DNA of 19,564 bases, from assembly GCA_046538345.1 (NCBI GenBank), contig JBKHJB010000020.1, positions 1 through 19,564 of the forward strand, given 5' to 3'. A model generated the notes under the pieces. The model had not been told where the DNA came from. It saw only the letters and a list, made by a program, of their open reading frames with translations, and did no database searches. The position numbers and the translations under genes are program-made. This document shows positions 1 through 7,734 of the stretch, piece after piece. This DNA comes from PUND01 sp046538345 (GTDB lineage: Bacteria; Planctomycetota; Phycisphaerae; SM23-33). Numbering within the stretch: the stretch's first letter is position 1; each line of letters opens with the position of its first letter.

Positions 1-2
1 CC

Positions 3-425
3 GAGGAATCCGACGACGGCGATAAGCTGGTAATCGGCACGTATGACCCTGCACAGGCGTTTCAGTCCTCGGCGGGGCAGAAGGAGCTGGAGCAAAAGGC
101 CAGCGACGCACAGGCCCAGGCCGAGCAGGCCAAGCAGGAAGGCAACGAGCAGAAGATGATGCAGATATCGCAGCAGTTCCAGATGGACCAGCAGCGCATC
201 ATTCAGCAGTTCCAGAGCGACGTCGAGCAAGTCATGCCTGAGGTCGCCGAGAGTGAAGGCGTCAAGGTGGTGGCTGTTGAGATAACCTACGCCGCCGAAG
301 ACGTCCAGACCAAGGACGTGACCGAGGCGCTCGTCGAGGCACTGGACGCCAAGGCCGAGGAATCCGGCGACCAGGAAGCTGAAGAGAGCACCACCCAGCC
401 GGAGGAGATGCCCTGGTTCGAGTAA
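3..425 (+). CDS. OmpH/Skp-like coiled-coil protein, C-terminal part (5' end outside window)
   Basis: The frame is open from the first bases of the window to the TAA at 423-425, so the gene begins upstream and only about 140 C-terminal residues are seen. The first visible residues are acidic, followed by IGTYDPAQAFQSS, which resembles the first beta strand and helix start of OmpH/Skp periplasmic chaperones. A Gln/Glu/Lys/Ala-rich stretch with coiled-coil character follows (codons at about 80-235). Then comes a compact segment, VKVVAVEITYAAEDVQTKDV, like the strand and DiT-type turn that closes OmpH-family proteins. The last 25 residues are acidic and low complexity, ending PWFE. In the family such proteins hold unfolded envelope proteins in the periplasm. 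That role here is inference, because the signal peptide is not in view and this short planctomycete-type branch is poorly characterised. It is convergent with the beta-propeller gene, whose stop is 33 bases away. Confidence 0.6.
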   Translation, partial: EESDDGDKLVIGTYDPAQAFQSSAGQKELEQKASDAQAQAEQAKQEGNEQKMMQISQQFQMDQQRIIQQFQSDVEQVMPEVAESEGVKVVAVEITYAAEDVQTKDVTEALVEALDAKAEESGDQEAEESTTQPEEMPWFE

Positions 426-442
426 GACGAAGCCCTCGTCTT
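424..442. terminator. Short hairpin between convergent genes
   Basis: AAGACGA (424-430) and TCGTCTT (436-442) form a perfect 7-base-pair stem with a 5-base loop. The stem overlaps the TAA of the upstream gene and lies 17 bases from the stop of the minus-strand beta-propeller gene. The position suits a shared terminator for two convergent genes. There is no clear T tract beyond the stem on either strand, so intrinsic termination is only a possibility. Confidence 0.3.
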
Positions 443-458
443 GGGCGTGAAGCTTTCC

Positions 459-2720
459 TCAGCGTTCCACGCGACCGTTGATATCCGCCGTTAATCGCCA
501 GGCGGCGCCGTAGGTGCCGGTGTAAGAACCGACGACACCTTCGGCGCCGTCGGCGGCGATGTCGATCTCGTACACGCCTCCCGCAGTCGAACCGTTCCCG
601 GTAAGCGGGGTCGTCCATTCGTCCGGTCTGTGGCGCACGACCAACTCACCGGTAATGCGCCCCGACTTGACTTCCAGACCATCGGCGTTCACCAGCAGCC
701 AGGCCTTTGTGGTTCGCGTGGCCATGCCCGTGGCGGCCACGACATCGCCGTCTTCGATCGTCAGGAATACGAACATCGGCTGCCGCTGCCCGTCCTTTCG
801 GACCGATGCTCCCTGCAGCCACAGCACATGCGTGCATTCCGGCATCCACTCGGGCTGACGCTCGCCGAGGTGGATCTCGCCTGACACATCAAGCGGCTCT
901 TCAAACGCCTCCTCCGACGTGGATATCATGCCGCTGATGCTGCCGTCCGATGACAGCCGGGCGTCTATGTCGTACCGCTCGGGGTGCCCGGTGTGCTGCA
1001 AATCCACCAACACGTAACCCTCAAGGTTGTCCTGCCGCAGGCGCAGCTCGGAGGCTTCGATTGCCCTATAGACCGGCGCTGCCTCAAAGCCACCGTGTGA
1101 GCATTCTTCGTCTATTACGTAGATACTCGCGTCCAGATCCTCGCGCTTGCCCGTAACCTTTTCGGGAATACTCAGCTTCAGGGTCTGCGAGCGCGACTCG
1201 TCGGGCTTACGCAGGTCGTAGCACACCAGCCCGTCGAGCGCGCGCATGTATATCCTGCCGTTGACATACGGCGTCTCGATCTGTGTGCAATAGGCCGTTA
1301 TCGAGTCGTGGGGCCAGCTTGTCTCGCCGTTGAGTTGCGTCGGCTCTTGCCCGGCCTTCCACCACGCCGAGGTAACCGGATTACTGTGAGCGTGGTCCTT
1401 GTGCAGCATGATGCGGTCCTCGATAAGCATGGGAAAGCCGCCGGCGCGGGTGCCCTCGATGCGGGACTTGATTTCGCCGGTCTCGGCATCGACGACCAGC
1501 ATCAGATGGCGGTCCTCGCCTTCGCGGGGCGCGGCTCGGGGCAGGCAGATGTATGCCAGCCCGTCGCGTATAGGCACTCTGAGACGCGGGCCCCGGTCCT
1601 TCGTCCAACTGTGGTAATACGACTGCTCGTCCGGCAGCGTCCACAGGCGCTCCAAACCATTCAGCGATATACGGAAACCACCATATAAGCCGTAGTCATC
1701 ATCGGCCTGTGGGTCTGCCGGTGAAGCGTTCAGCACCACCAGGTCGCCGTGAGGACTAAGCGTGCCCATGAACGGGCCAAGACCTTCGTGCGTCCAGAGA
1801 ATGTTTCCGTTGGCGGGGTCTATCAGACGGACGGTTCCGTCGCCGCTGTTGGCGAGAATGTACTCCCGCCCATCGTGTCGCCAGATGGTAGGCGTGGCAA
1901 AATCGCCCTGCACGTGCCTATCGATTTTCCATCGCAGCTCGCCGGTGTCGGTATCGAAGGCCCGCATCCGCTCGCGCGAGGCGATCACCACATTCTCGGC
2001 AACGACAAGCGACGACCTGTCCGCCGCCTGCCAGCAAAGCTTGCCGCTTTCGATATGCTCCTCCCGCAGCCGGGACAGGTCTTCCCATGCCGGCGCCTCC
2101 CAGAGACGGTCTCCGTCTGAGGCGTCATACGCCCGTAACAAGCCGGCGGAACCCATCGAGAATACGCGCCCGTCCCCGTAAGCCGGGCTGGTGCTCCAGT
2201 GGCCCCGTTTGTGGGAGAGGCGGTTAAGCCCCTCATGTGGTTCCACGGCTTCCCATGCCAACTCGCCTGTCTCGGCATCCACGGCAACAAGGATATCGTC
2301 GGCCGTTACGCTCCAGAACCATTCCGGGAGCATCCGGAGCTTCTCTTCGCTGCCCATGGTCCGCCAGCCCTCGACCTCGGCCGGCACCTCACCGTCGGGC
2401 TTGTAGTAATTTACAAAGACCTTGCCTTCCGCGACTATCGGCGTGCTCGCGCCGCCTTCGAACGGCTCGTAACCCAGCTCGATGGTCCGGCGTATGTTGC
2501 CCGGATACAGGCCCTTGCCCACGCTCATGTGACGCCTGAAGTGCCACACCTTGCGCATGGCGTTCAGGTCGTTCACTAGCTCCACACCCTCGACCGGCGG
2601 CGTGCGGTCCCCGTCTTCTATCATCATCGGCCAGTCCGCCTGAGCGGCCGGTAACGCCCACAAACACGCCACAAATCCAACGCCCACCAATGCCATCCAC
2701 CTTGTTCGCTGATCATCCAT
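459..2720 (-). CDS. Exported PQQ-binding-like beta-propeller repeat protein
   Basis: A 753-residue protein. The frame stays open to 2888, but I take the ATG at 2718-2720 because AAGGAG (plus-strand CTCCTT, 2729-2734) sits 8 bases upstream and the protein then begins with a good signal peptide: a basic N-terminus, hydrophobic residues 9-25 and an AQA cleavage site near residue 28. The mature part holds repeated blade motifs of the PQQ-like type, such as ILVAVDAETGELAWEA, LLRAYDASDGDRLWEA, MRAFDTDTGELRWKI and VRLIDPANGNILWTH. These are the AxDxxTGxxxW signatures of quinoprotein-like and BamB-like propellers. I see no attached dehydrogenase or kinase domain, so it is probably a structural or binding propeller in the periplasm rather than a PQQ enzyme. 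The last ~190 residues lack blade signatures and look like a separate beta-rich domain. The substrate is unknown. It is divergent from the HtpX gene. Confidence 0.8.
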   Translation of the reverse strand: MDDQRTRWMALVGVGFVACLWALPAAQADWPMMIEDGDRTPPVEGVELVNDLNAMRKVWHFRRHMSVGKGLYPGNIRRTIELGYEPFEGGASTPIVAEGKVFVNYYKPDGEVPAEVEGWRTMGSEEKLRMLPEWFWSVTADDILVAVDAETGELAWEAVEPHEGLNRLSHKRGHWSTSPAYGDGRVFSMGSAGLLRAYDASDGDRLWEAPAWEDLSRLREEHIESGKLCWQAADRSSLVVAENVVIASRERMRAFDTDTGELRWKIDRHVQGDFATPTIWRHDGREYILANSGDGTVRLIDPANGNILWTHEGLGPFMGTLSPHGDLVVLNASPADPQADDDYGLYGGFRISLNGLERLWTLPDEQSYYHSWTKDRGPRLRVPIRDGLAYICLPRAAPREGEDRHLMLVVDAETGEIKSRIEGTRAGGFPMLIEDRIMLHKDHAHSNPVTSAWWKAGQEPTQLNGETSWPHDSITAYCTQIETPYVNGRIYMRALDGLVCYDLRKPDESRSQTLKLSIPEKVTGKREDLDASIYVIDEECSHGGFEAAPVYRAIEASELRLRQDNLEGYVLVDLQHTGHPERYDIDARLSSDGSISGMISTSEEAFEEPLDVSGEIHLGERQPEWMPECTHVLWLQGASVRKDGQRQPMFVFLTIEDGDVVAATGMATRTTKAWLLVNADGLEVKSGRITGELVVRHRPDEWTTPLTGNGSTAGGVYEIDIAADGAEGVVGSYTGTYGAAWRLTADINGRVER

Positions 2721-2742
2721 TTTCAGTGCTCCTTTTCTCTGC

Positions 2743-2756
2743 GTTAGGCCCCTAAC
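2743..2756. promoter_or_regulatory. Small palindrome in the divergent intergenic region
   Basis: GTTAGG (2743-2748) and CCTAAC (2751-2756) form a perfect inverted repeat around a CC centre. It lies 22 bases upstream of the beta-propeller start codon in the 142-base gap shared with the divergent HtpX gene. This is a plausible operator position, but I do not recognise a known regulator site. The half-sites are short enough that chance cannot be excluded. Confidence 0.2.
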
Positions 2757-2862
2757 TACAACACTCAGCAGCGGAGATCGTTTCGCGGTGTCGCTTGAAC
2801 CATGGTTGGAGATTCTGCTACTCTGGAAACTCTCAGCGAAAAGCACCGAAGTGGAGGTAGAC

Positions 2863-3693
2863 GTGTATCGACTTTGGAATAACTTCAAGACGACGTTGCT
2901 GATGGGCGGACTGATAGGTCTGTGCCTCGGTATCGGCTACCTGGTGGGAGGTCGCTCGGCGCTGCTGCCGGCACTTGTCATCGGCGGCGCGATGAACTTC
3001 CTGGCGTTCTTCTACTCCGACAAGATCGCCCTGGCCACAATGAGGGCCAGGGAAATATCGCGTCAGGACGACCCGGAGCTGTGGGACATGGTCTCCAAGC
3101 TCGCCGAGCGGGCCGAGCTGCCGATGCCGCGCGTGTGCGTTTCGCCGGCGGGCGCTCCCAACGCCTTCGCCACGGGGCGCGGACCAAAGCACAGCGCCGT
3201 ATGCGTAACAGCTGGCCTTCGCCGGATGCTCAGTCAGGACGAGCTTGCCGGCGTCATCGCTCACGAGCTTAGTCACGTCAAGAACCGCGACGTGCTGATT
3301 TCGACCATAGCTGCTACCGTGGGAGCGGCCATCACCGTTCTGGGATACCTGGCGCTGTTCTTCGGCGGAGGCGACCGGCGAAGCCCACTGGTAGGACTGC
3401 TGATTATCATCACCGCGCCGATAGCGGCGGGGCTTATCCGAATGGCCATCAGTCGCTCGCGGGAATATGAGGCCGACCGCAGCGGCGCCGAGCTGGCCGG
3501 TTCGCCCCGCGGACTTGCCAACGCCCTGCGGAAACTTGAATCCGCGGGCAGGCAGGTCCCTCTGCCGGTTCCCGAGAGCCAGAGCAACATGTTCATCGTC
3601 CAGCCGCTGACCGGCAAAAAGACCCAGAAACTCTTTATGACACACCCCCCGGTCGAAGATCGCGTACGGCGCCTGTTGGCACTGGAAAAATAG
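2863..3693 (+). CDS. htpX: HtpX-like membrane zinc metalloprotease (M48 family)
   Basis: A 276-residue protein from a GTG at 2863. I prefer this start over the GTG at 2788 because GGAGGT (2853-2858) is correctly placed before it and the protein then begins NNFKTTLLMGGL, the usual start of HtpX proteins. The N-terminus has two hydrophobic segments (about residues 10-50). The zinc-binding motif HELSH is at residues 134-138, and the third-ligand region REYEAD is near residues 200-205. Two more hydrophobic segments lie between them (LISTIAATVGAAITVLGYLA and the following PLVGLLIIITAPIAAGLI). Length is close to the E. coli enzyme (293). HtpX degrades misfolded or damaged inner-membrane proteins, with its active site on the cytoplasmic side. 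It is followed by a 162-base gap before the ABC exporter, so co-transcription is uncertain. Confidence 0.9.
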   Translation: MYRLWNNFKTTLLMGGLIGLCLGIGYLVGGRSALLPALVIGGAMNFLAFFYSDKIALATMRAREISRQDDPELWDMVSKLAERAELPMPRVCVSPAGAPNAFATGRGPKHSAVCVTAGLRRMLSQDELAGVIAHELSHVKNRDVLISTIAATVGAAITVLGYLALFFGGGDRRSPLVGLLIIITAPIAAGLIRMAISRSREYEADRSGAELAGSPRGLANALRKLESAGRQVPLPVPESQSNMFIVQPLTGKKTQKLFMTHPPVEDRVRRLLALEK

Positions 3694-3714
3694 CCGAATC
3701 CGGCGCCATTCAGC

Positions 3715-3730
3715 ACCCGCAACCGGGTTT
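3715..3730 (+). terminator. Weak hairpin after htpX
   Basis: ACCCG (3715-3719) pairs with CGGGT (3724-3728) around a CAAC loop, and three T residues follow at 3728-3730. It lies 22 bases past the htpX stop in an otherwise featureless 162-base gap. The stem is short, so this is at most a weak intrinsic terminator. Confidence 0.2.
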
Positions 3731-3855
3731 GGGCTTGCATCCCGACCAAGATGAGCGCAGGGTAAGTCCGTCGCGGCCCTGAAGCTGGTCCGAACCGGTG
3801 ACGACGGCGCATGGAGGGGGAATCGGCCTCGTCGCAATTTCCTGACATTTGAATC

Positions 3856-5631
3856 ATGAGTACTGAAAGACGACAAAACTGGCGGAACCTGTGCCGTTTC
3901 GCGCGGACCTATATCGCTCCGCGCAAGGGTGAGTTTGCGGTCGTGCAACTCCTGCACATCGTCGCGGTCGGACTGCTGCTTGTCCCGCCGCTGCTCGTGC
4001 GAAGGTTTATCGACGACATACCCGAAGCGGCCGACATGTCCTTCGTGCTTCTGCCCGCCGGCGGCATAGTGGCCGTCTGCGTGCTGTTCTTCCTGGCGGC
4101 ATGGCAGAAGGAATACCGCGGCCACGAGATTGCCCAGAACATCACGGTCCGTCTGCGCAACGACTTGTACGGACACTTTCAGAAGCTTTCGATGTCCTTC
4201 CACGACCGCAAGAAGACCGGCGGACTGCTGGCGCGCATCGTGGATGACATGAACGTCATCCAGGAGGTGGTCCACCACGGTCCGGAGGCATTGCTCGTCT
4301 CAGCGGTGATGGTGGTTGGCACGGCCGGGCTGCTGTTCTACCTGAACTGGATGCTCGCGCTGGTGGTGGTGGCGTTCCTGCCACTGATGGCGATACACGT
4401 GGCGCTTACCGCCGGGAAGATGTGGAGACGGTTTCGCGTCGTCCGACGGCGGAAGGAATCTCTCTCCGACGAGCTGGAGGAGAATCTCAGCGGTATCGCG
4501 GTAATCAAGGGCTTCGGAGCCGAGGACCGCGAGTCGGCCGCCGTACATGGCGAGAACATGAGCCACTATCACAGCCGGATGAGCGTAATCCGGTATATGG
4601 CGCTGCTGTTTCCCGGCGCGATTGCACTCAACCAGCTAGCTGCGGCGGCGGTTATCGTCGTGGGAGGATGGCTGGCGATAGGCCGGCCGGGCCTGCTCAC
4701 CGCCGGTACGCTCACGGCGTTCGTGCTGTATCTCGGGCGGTTCATGCATCCGATCATCCGGATGGTGATGATGCTCGAACACGCCGGGCGGTTCTTCGCG
4801 AGCATAGAGCGGTTCTTCGACTATATGGACATAGAGCCGGACATCCGCGACAAGCCCGACGCCGTCGAGCTGGGTGAGGTCAACGGCGAGGTCGCTTTCG
4901 ACGACGTCTCCTTCAGCTACGACGAGCAGCCCGTGTTGAAGGATATCTCCTTTACCGCCGGCGCCGGTCAGATGGTGGCGCTGGTCGGTCCCAGCGGGGC
5001 CGGCAAGACCACCGTTGTGCGGCTGATACCGCGGTTTTACGACCCGCAGTCCGGACGTATCACACTGGACGGTCGGGATATCCGCGATCTCAAGCTTCGC
5101 TCCCTGCGCTCGCATATCGCGACGGTCATGCAGGACGACTTCCTCTTCAGCGGCTCGGTTCTGGAGAACATCGCCTACGGTCGGCCGGAGGCGTCGCGCG
5201 AAGAGGTCATCGAAGCCGCCGAGATGGCCAACGCCGCACCTTTCATCGAGGAGATGGCCGACGGTTACGACACCCAGATCGGAAAACGCGGCATCACGCT
5301 CTCGGAAGGGCAGCGGCAGCGACTGTCCATCGCGAGGGCATTGTTGAAGAACCCGCAGATTCTGCTGCTGGACGAAGCCACCAGCTCTGTGGACCCCGAG
5401 ACCGAGCTGCTGATACAAAAGGCCATGGACCGCCTGCGCTCCGGAAGGACCACGTTCGCAATCGCACACCGCCTGAGCACCATTTTCCAGGCCGACCAGA
5501 TCCTGTTCATAGAGGGCGGGCAGATAGTCGAACGTGGAACCCACCGCGAGTTGATTGCGGCCGGCGGCGAGTACGCCAGGTTCTTTGACATACAATACCG
5601 CAAGGTCTATCACGACCTGGACCACGTCTGA
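3856..5631 (+). CDS. ABC exporter, fused membrane and ATPase domains (MsbA/lipid-exporter-like)
   Basis: A 591-residue half-transporter. The membrane domain (about residues 1-310) shows six hydrophobic segments near 28-48, 62-83, 145-163, 166-186, 250-275 and 281-297. The ATPase domain (about 345-585) is complete: Walker A GPSGAGKTT at 378-386, Q-loop glutamine 426, signature LSEGQ at 482-486, Walker B ILLLDE at 502-507 and H-loop histidine 538. All catalytic residues are present, so a working homodimer is expected. This type exports lipids, lipid-linked precursors, peptides or drugs across the inner membrane. The MsbA-like assignment is by general resemblance, and no cargo can be read from sequence. 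The ATG at 3856 is the first possible start, since an in-frame TGA lies at 3850-3852. It has no Shine-Dalgarno sequence that I can see. The metallo-hydrolase gene follows 24 bases downstream. Confidence 0.9.
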   Translation: MSTERRQNWRNLCRFARTYIAPRKGEFAVVQLLHIVAVGLLLVPPLLVRRFIDDIPEAADMSFVLLPAGGIVAVCVLFFLAAWQKEYRGHEIAQNITVRLRNDLYGHFQKLSMSFHDRKKTGGLLARIVDDMNVIQEVVHHGPEALLVSAVMVVGTAGLLFYLNWMLALVVVAFLPLMAIHVALTAGKMWRRFRVVRRRKESLSDELEENLSGIAVIKGFGAEDRESAAVHGENMSHYHSRMSVIRYMALLFPGAIALNQLAAAAVIVVGGWLAIGRPGLLTAGTLTAFVLYLGRFMHPIIRMVMMLEHAGRFFASIERFFDYMDIEPDIRDKPDAVELGEVNGEVAFDDVSFSYDEQPVLKDISFTAGAGQMVALVGPSGAGKTTVVRLIPRFYDPQSGRITLDGRDIRDLKLRSLRSHIATVMQDDFLFSGSVLENIAYGRPEASREEVIEAAEMANAAPFIEEMADGYDTQIGKRGITLSEGQRQRLSIARALLKNPQILLLDEATSSVDPETELLIQKAMDRLRSGRTTFAIAHRLSTIFQADQILFIEGGQIVERGTHRELIAAGGEYARFFDIQYRKVYHDLDHV

Positions 5632-5655
5632 GCTTCGCGACCCGAAGGATCGCAA

Positions 5656-6417
5656 ATGACCGCAGAGACGGACACGCCCAAGCTTATAAAACTCGCCGAG
5701 GGCGTCTTTGTCCGCCAGGCGGTGGACAATATCAGTTGGTTCGACCTCGGCGGTAAAGTCGCAATCATAGACGCTCTGGAGGACCGCGGCGAAGCGGATG
5801 CCGTGTTCGGGGCTCTTTCGGAAACGATCGGCGAGACGCCCGTTACCTGTGTCATAAACACACACACGCACGGCGACCACGTAGCGCTGAACAAGACCTT
5901 CCGCAAGCACTTCGGCGCGGAAATTATCAACGCCCGAACTGCCGACATTCCGCCCGAGGGCCGCTGGTTCCAGGGCCCACGCCGCCGGGCGCTCATGCTG
6001 CCCATGGGCGGACTGCACACCGACGAAGACTGCGTTATACACCTGCCGGACGACCGCATTCTCTTCACCGGCGACCTGTTCGGCTGGGGCATGATACCGC
6101 TTATCCGGGGACTGAACGCTGAGACCATGCAGCGGCTGGAGCGGGTGTACGAGCGGCTGATTTCCTTCGACGCCGAAACAATCGTCCCGGGGCACGGACC
6201 GCCCGCGACCACCGAGCATTTGCGGCGGTTTGTGCGGTACCTCCATGAGCTTGTGGCCGCGGCGCGGGCAGGCGTGGACGCCGGGAAAAGCGATGCCGAG
6301 ATTCTCGCCGAGCTGACGCCTCCGGAAGATATGTCCGACTGGTGGCGCTTCGGTGAATGGAAGCACGACAGCAGCGTACAAAAGGTTCTCCGGGCGGTGA
6401 GACGAGGAAAGCTGTAG
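5656..6417 (+). CDS. MBL-fold metallo-hydrolase
   Basis: A 253-residue metallo-beta-lactamase-fold protein with the full metal-binding set: HTHGDH at residues 70-75, a likely histidine in GGLHTDED (121), aspartate 140 in the FTGDL motif, and histidine 180 in PGHG. These would bind two metal ions as in glyoxalase II and related hydrolases. There is no signal peptide, so it is probably cytoplasmic. The substrate cannot be deduced; thioester, phosphodiester or lactone hydrolysis are all known in the fold. The ATG at 5656 is preceded by GAAGGA at 5643-5648. The 24-base gap after the ABC exporter suggests one operon, so it may act on the exporter's cargo or a precursor, which is inference. It ends with a basic tail and has the usual length for a single-domain member. 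Confidence 0.87.
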   Translation: MTAETDTPKLIKLAEGVFVRQAVDNISWFDLGGKVAIIDALEDRGEADAVFGALSETIGETPVTCVINTHTHGDHVALNKTFRKHFGAEIINARTADIPPEGRWFQGPRRRALMLPMGGLHTDEDCVIHLPDDRILFTGDLFGWGMIPLIRGLNAETMQRLERVYERLISFDAETIVPGHGPPATTEHLRRFVRYLHELVAAARAGVDAGKSDAEILAELTPPEDMSDWWRFGEWKHDSSVQKVLRAVRRGKL

Positions 6418-6469
6418 ACCAGGCGCTTCTGCGGACATCGCCCGGGCTTTTCGCAAACCCGCCAACAGC

Positions 6470-6500
6470 TTGCAACGGAGGGCGCCTTGTCGATTATAGT
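6470..6500 (+). promoter_or_regulatory. Candidate sigma-70-type promoter for the sppA unit
   Basis: TTGCAA (6470-6475) and TATAGT (6495-6500) are separated by 19 bases in the 164-base gap before the S49 peptidase gene. TATAGT matches the -10 consensus at five of six positions. The spacer is longer than ideal. A GGGAG ribosome-binding site at about 6569-6573 then precedes the ATG at 6582. Confidence 0.35.
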
Positions 6501-6581
6501 GTGGGAGTTGGTCGGCGCGGATGCCGACTTCCACAGAATGACCGCGGCTGACCGGCCGTCCGTTGACAGGGAGTAAGCGAC

Positions 6582-7730
6582 ATGGGCGAGGGTACCTCAT
6601 CGGAACATGACAACTACCAGAAGCCGGACGACAGCGACCGAGCAACACCTCCTCGGACACCTGAGCCACCTGTTCAAAGCGGACCGCCGCAACCGCCGCC
6701 CCAACCGGTAGCCCCGCAACCCCAGCGACGGAAAAAAGGCAGCCGGTTCGTCCGCACGCTGGTCGGCGGCATATTGCTGCTGTCGATACTGCTGAACGTC
6801 TATCTGGTTGTGATGATAGCCGCCCAGCTTTCGGGACCGTTCCAGAAGGATGTCATTCGCGAAGGCCAGAAGGACCAGACCGTCGCGGTCTATGAGCTGA
6901 CCGGCATGATCGACGGCGACGCCGCCGGGCGCTTCCTGAACTTCTACCGTGAGGTCGCCACGGACCCCAACGTCCGCGCCGTTGTACTGCGAGTGGAAAG
7001 CCCCGGCGGGGGTCTGACGGCTTCGGACCAGATTTACCAGGTGGTTCGCCGCATCCGCGATGACGGCAAGAAGGTCGTGGTCTCCATGGGAGCGGTCGCC
7101 GCCAGCGGCGGATATTACGTCTCCGCCCCGGCCGACGAAATCGTCGCCGAGCCGACCACCATCACCGGCAGCATAGGCGTTCTGATGCAGTGGTTCGTGC
7201 TGAAAGGCACGCTCGAGAAGCTGGGCGTTGAACCCGTGGTGATGAAATCCGATGACGCCCGGGCGTGGAAGGACGAGCTGAGTTTGCTCGAAAGCCCCGA
7301 AAAGCACCACCGGGAGCATCTCCAGGGAATACTCAACAACATGCAGGACCGTTTCGAGGACGTGGTCCGCGAAGGACGGGCGGACAAGCTTAACACCAGC
7401 ACGAACCGACGAACCATCCGCGCCGAAGACGGCGACGACGATCAGGAGACAACCATCACCGAGACCGAGCCGCTGAACGGCAAGATTTACCTCGCCGACG
7501 AAGCGCTGGAGTTCGGGCTTATAGACCGTGTGGGCTATCTCGATACCGCCATCGACCGCGCCCAGGAGTTAGCGGGCCTGCCGAAGGCGCACGTGGTGCG
7601 CTATCAGTCGCGCCCTCCGCTGCTGGCGCAGTTGCTGGGTCGTTCGGCCGCGCCCAACACGTTGATAGACGCCGATTCCGTCGAACAGCTCCGTTCGCCG
7701 CGGCTGATGTTGCTGTGGAAGGTCGAGTAG
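6582..7730 (+). CDS. sppA: SppA-type signal peptide peptidase (S49 family)
   Basis: A 382-residue membrane serine peptidase of the short, single-domain SppA type. Residues 1-55 are Pro/Gln-rich and hydrophilic, so they probably face the cytoplasm. One membrane anchor follows at about 58-82. The S49 domain covers about 98-340 and shows VVLRVESPGGG, the serine nucleophile S175 in AVAASGGYY, and a lysine base most likely K230 in ARAWKDE. The 55-residue Ser-Lys spacing is close to that of the B. subtilis enzyme. Members cleave remnant signal peptides and other membrane peptides at the outer face of the membrane. Residues 271-298 form an acidic Thr/Asp/Glu-rich stretch before the conserved GKIYLADEALEFGLID, which looks like a lineage-specific loop insertion. 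GGGAG precedes the ATG. The next gene starts 4 bases after the stop, so the two are probably translated from one message. Confidence 0.9.
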   Translation: MGEGTSSEHDNYQKPDDSDRATPPRTPEPPVQSGPPQPPPQPVAPQPQRRKKGSRFVRTLVGGILLLSILLNVYLVVMIAAQLSGPFQKDVIREGQKDQTVAVYELTGMIDGDAAGRFLNFYREVATDPNVRAVVLRVESPGGGLTASDQIYQVVRRIRDDGKKVVVSMGAVAASGGYYVSAPADEIVAEPTTITGSIGVLMQWFVLKGTLEKLGVEPVVMKSDDARAWKDELSLLESPEKHHREHLQGILNNMQDRFEDVVREGRADKLNTSTNRRTIRAEDGDDDQETTITETEPLNGKIYLADEALEFGLIDRVGYLDTAIDRAQELAGLPKAHVVRYQSRPPLLAQLLGRSAAPNTLIDADSVEQLRSPRLMLLWKVE

Positions 7731-7734
7731 TCCG

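Noticed and set aside
2788..2862. Earlier GTG start for htpX
   Set aside because: The added 25 residues do not fit HtpX N-termini, and the GGAGGT site is placed for the GTG at 2863.
2721..2888. N-terminal extension of the beta-propeller protein to an upstream ATG at 2888
   Set aside because: The extension would bury the signal peptide, overlap the divergent htpX start and ignore the strong ribosome-binding site before the ATG at 2720.
2833..4278. Minus-strand open frame of 481 codons opposite htpX and the start of the exporter
   Set aside because: Low-complexity His/Gln/Arg-rich translation with no motif, fully explained as a shadow of the plus-strand genes.
4636..6669. Very long minus-strand open frame (677 codons) opposite the ABC exporter and hydrolase genes
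   Set aside because: It lies antisense to two genes with complete catalytic motifs, spans their intergenic gap and shows no recognisable domain. Long antisense frames are expected in GC-rich coding DNA.
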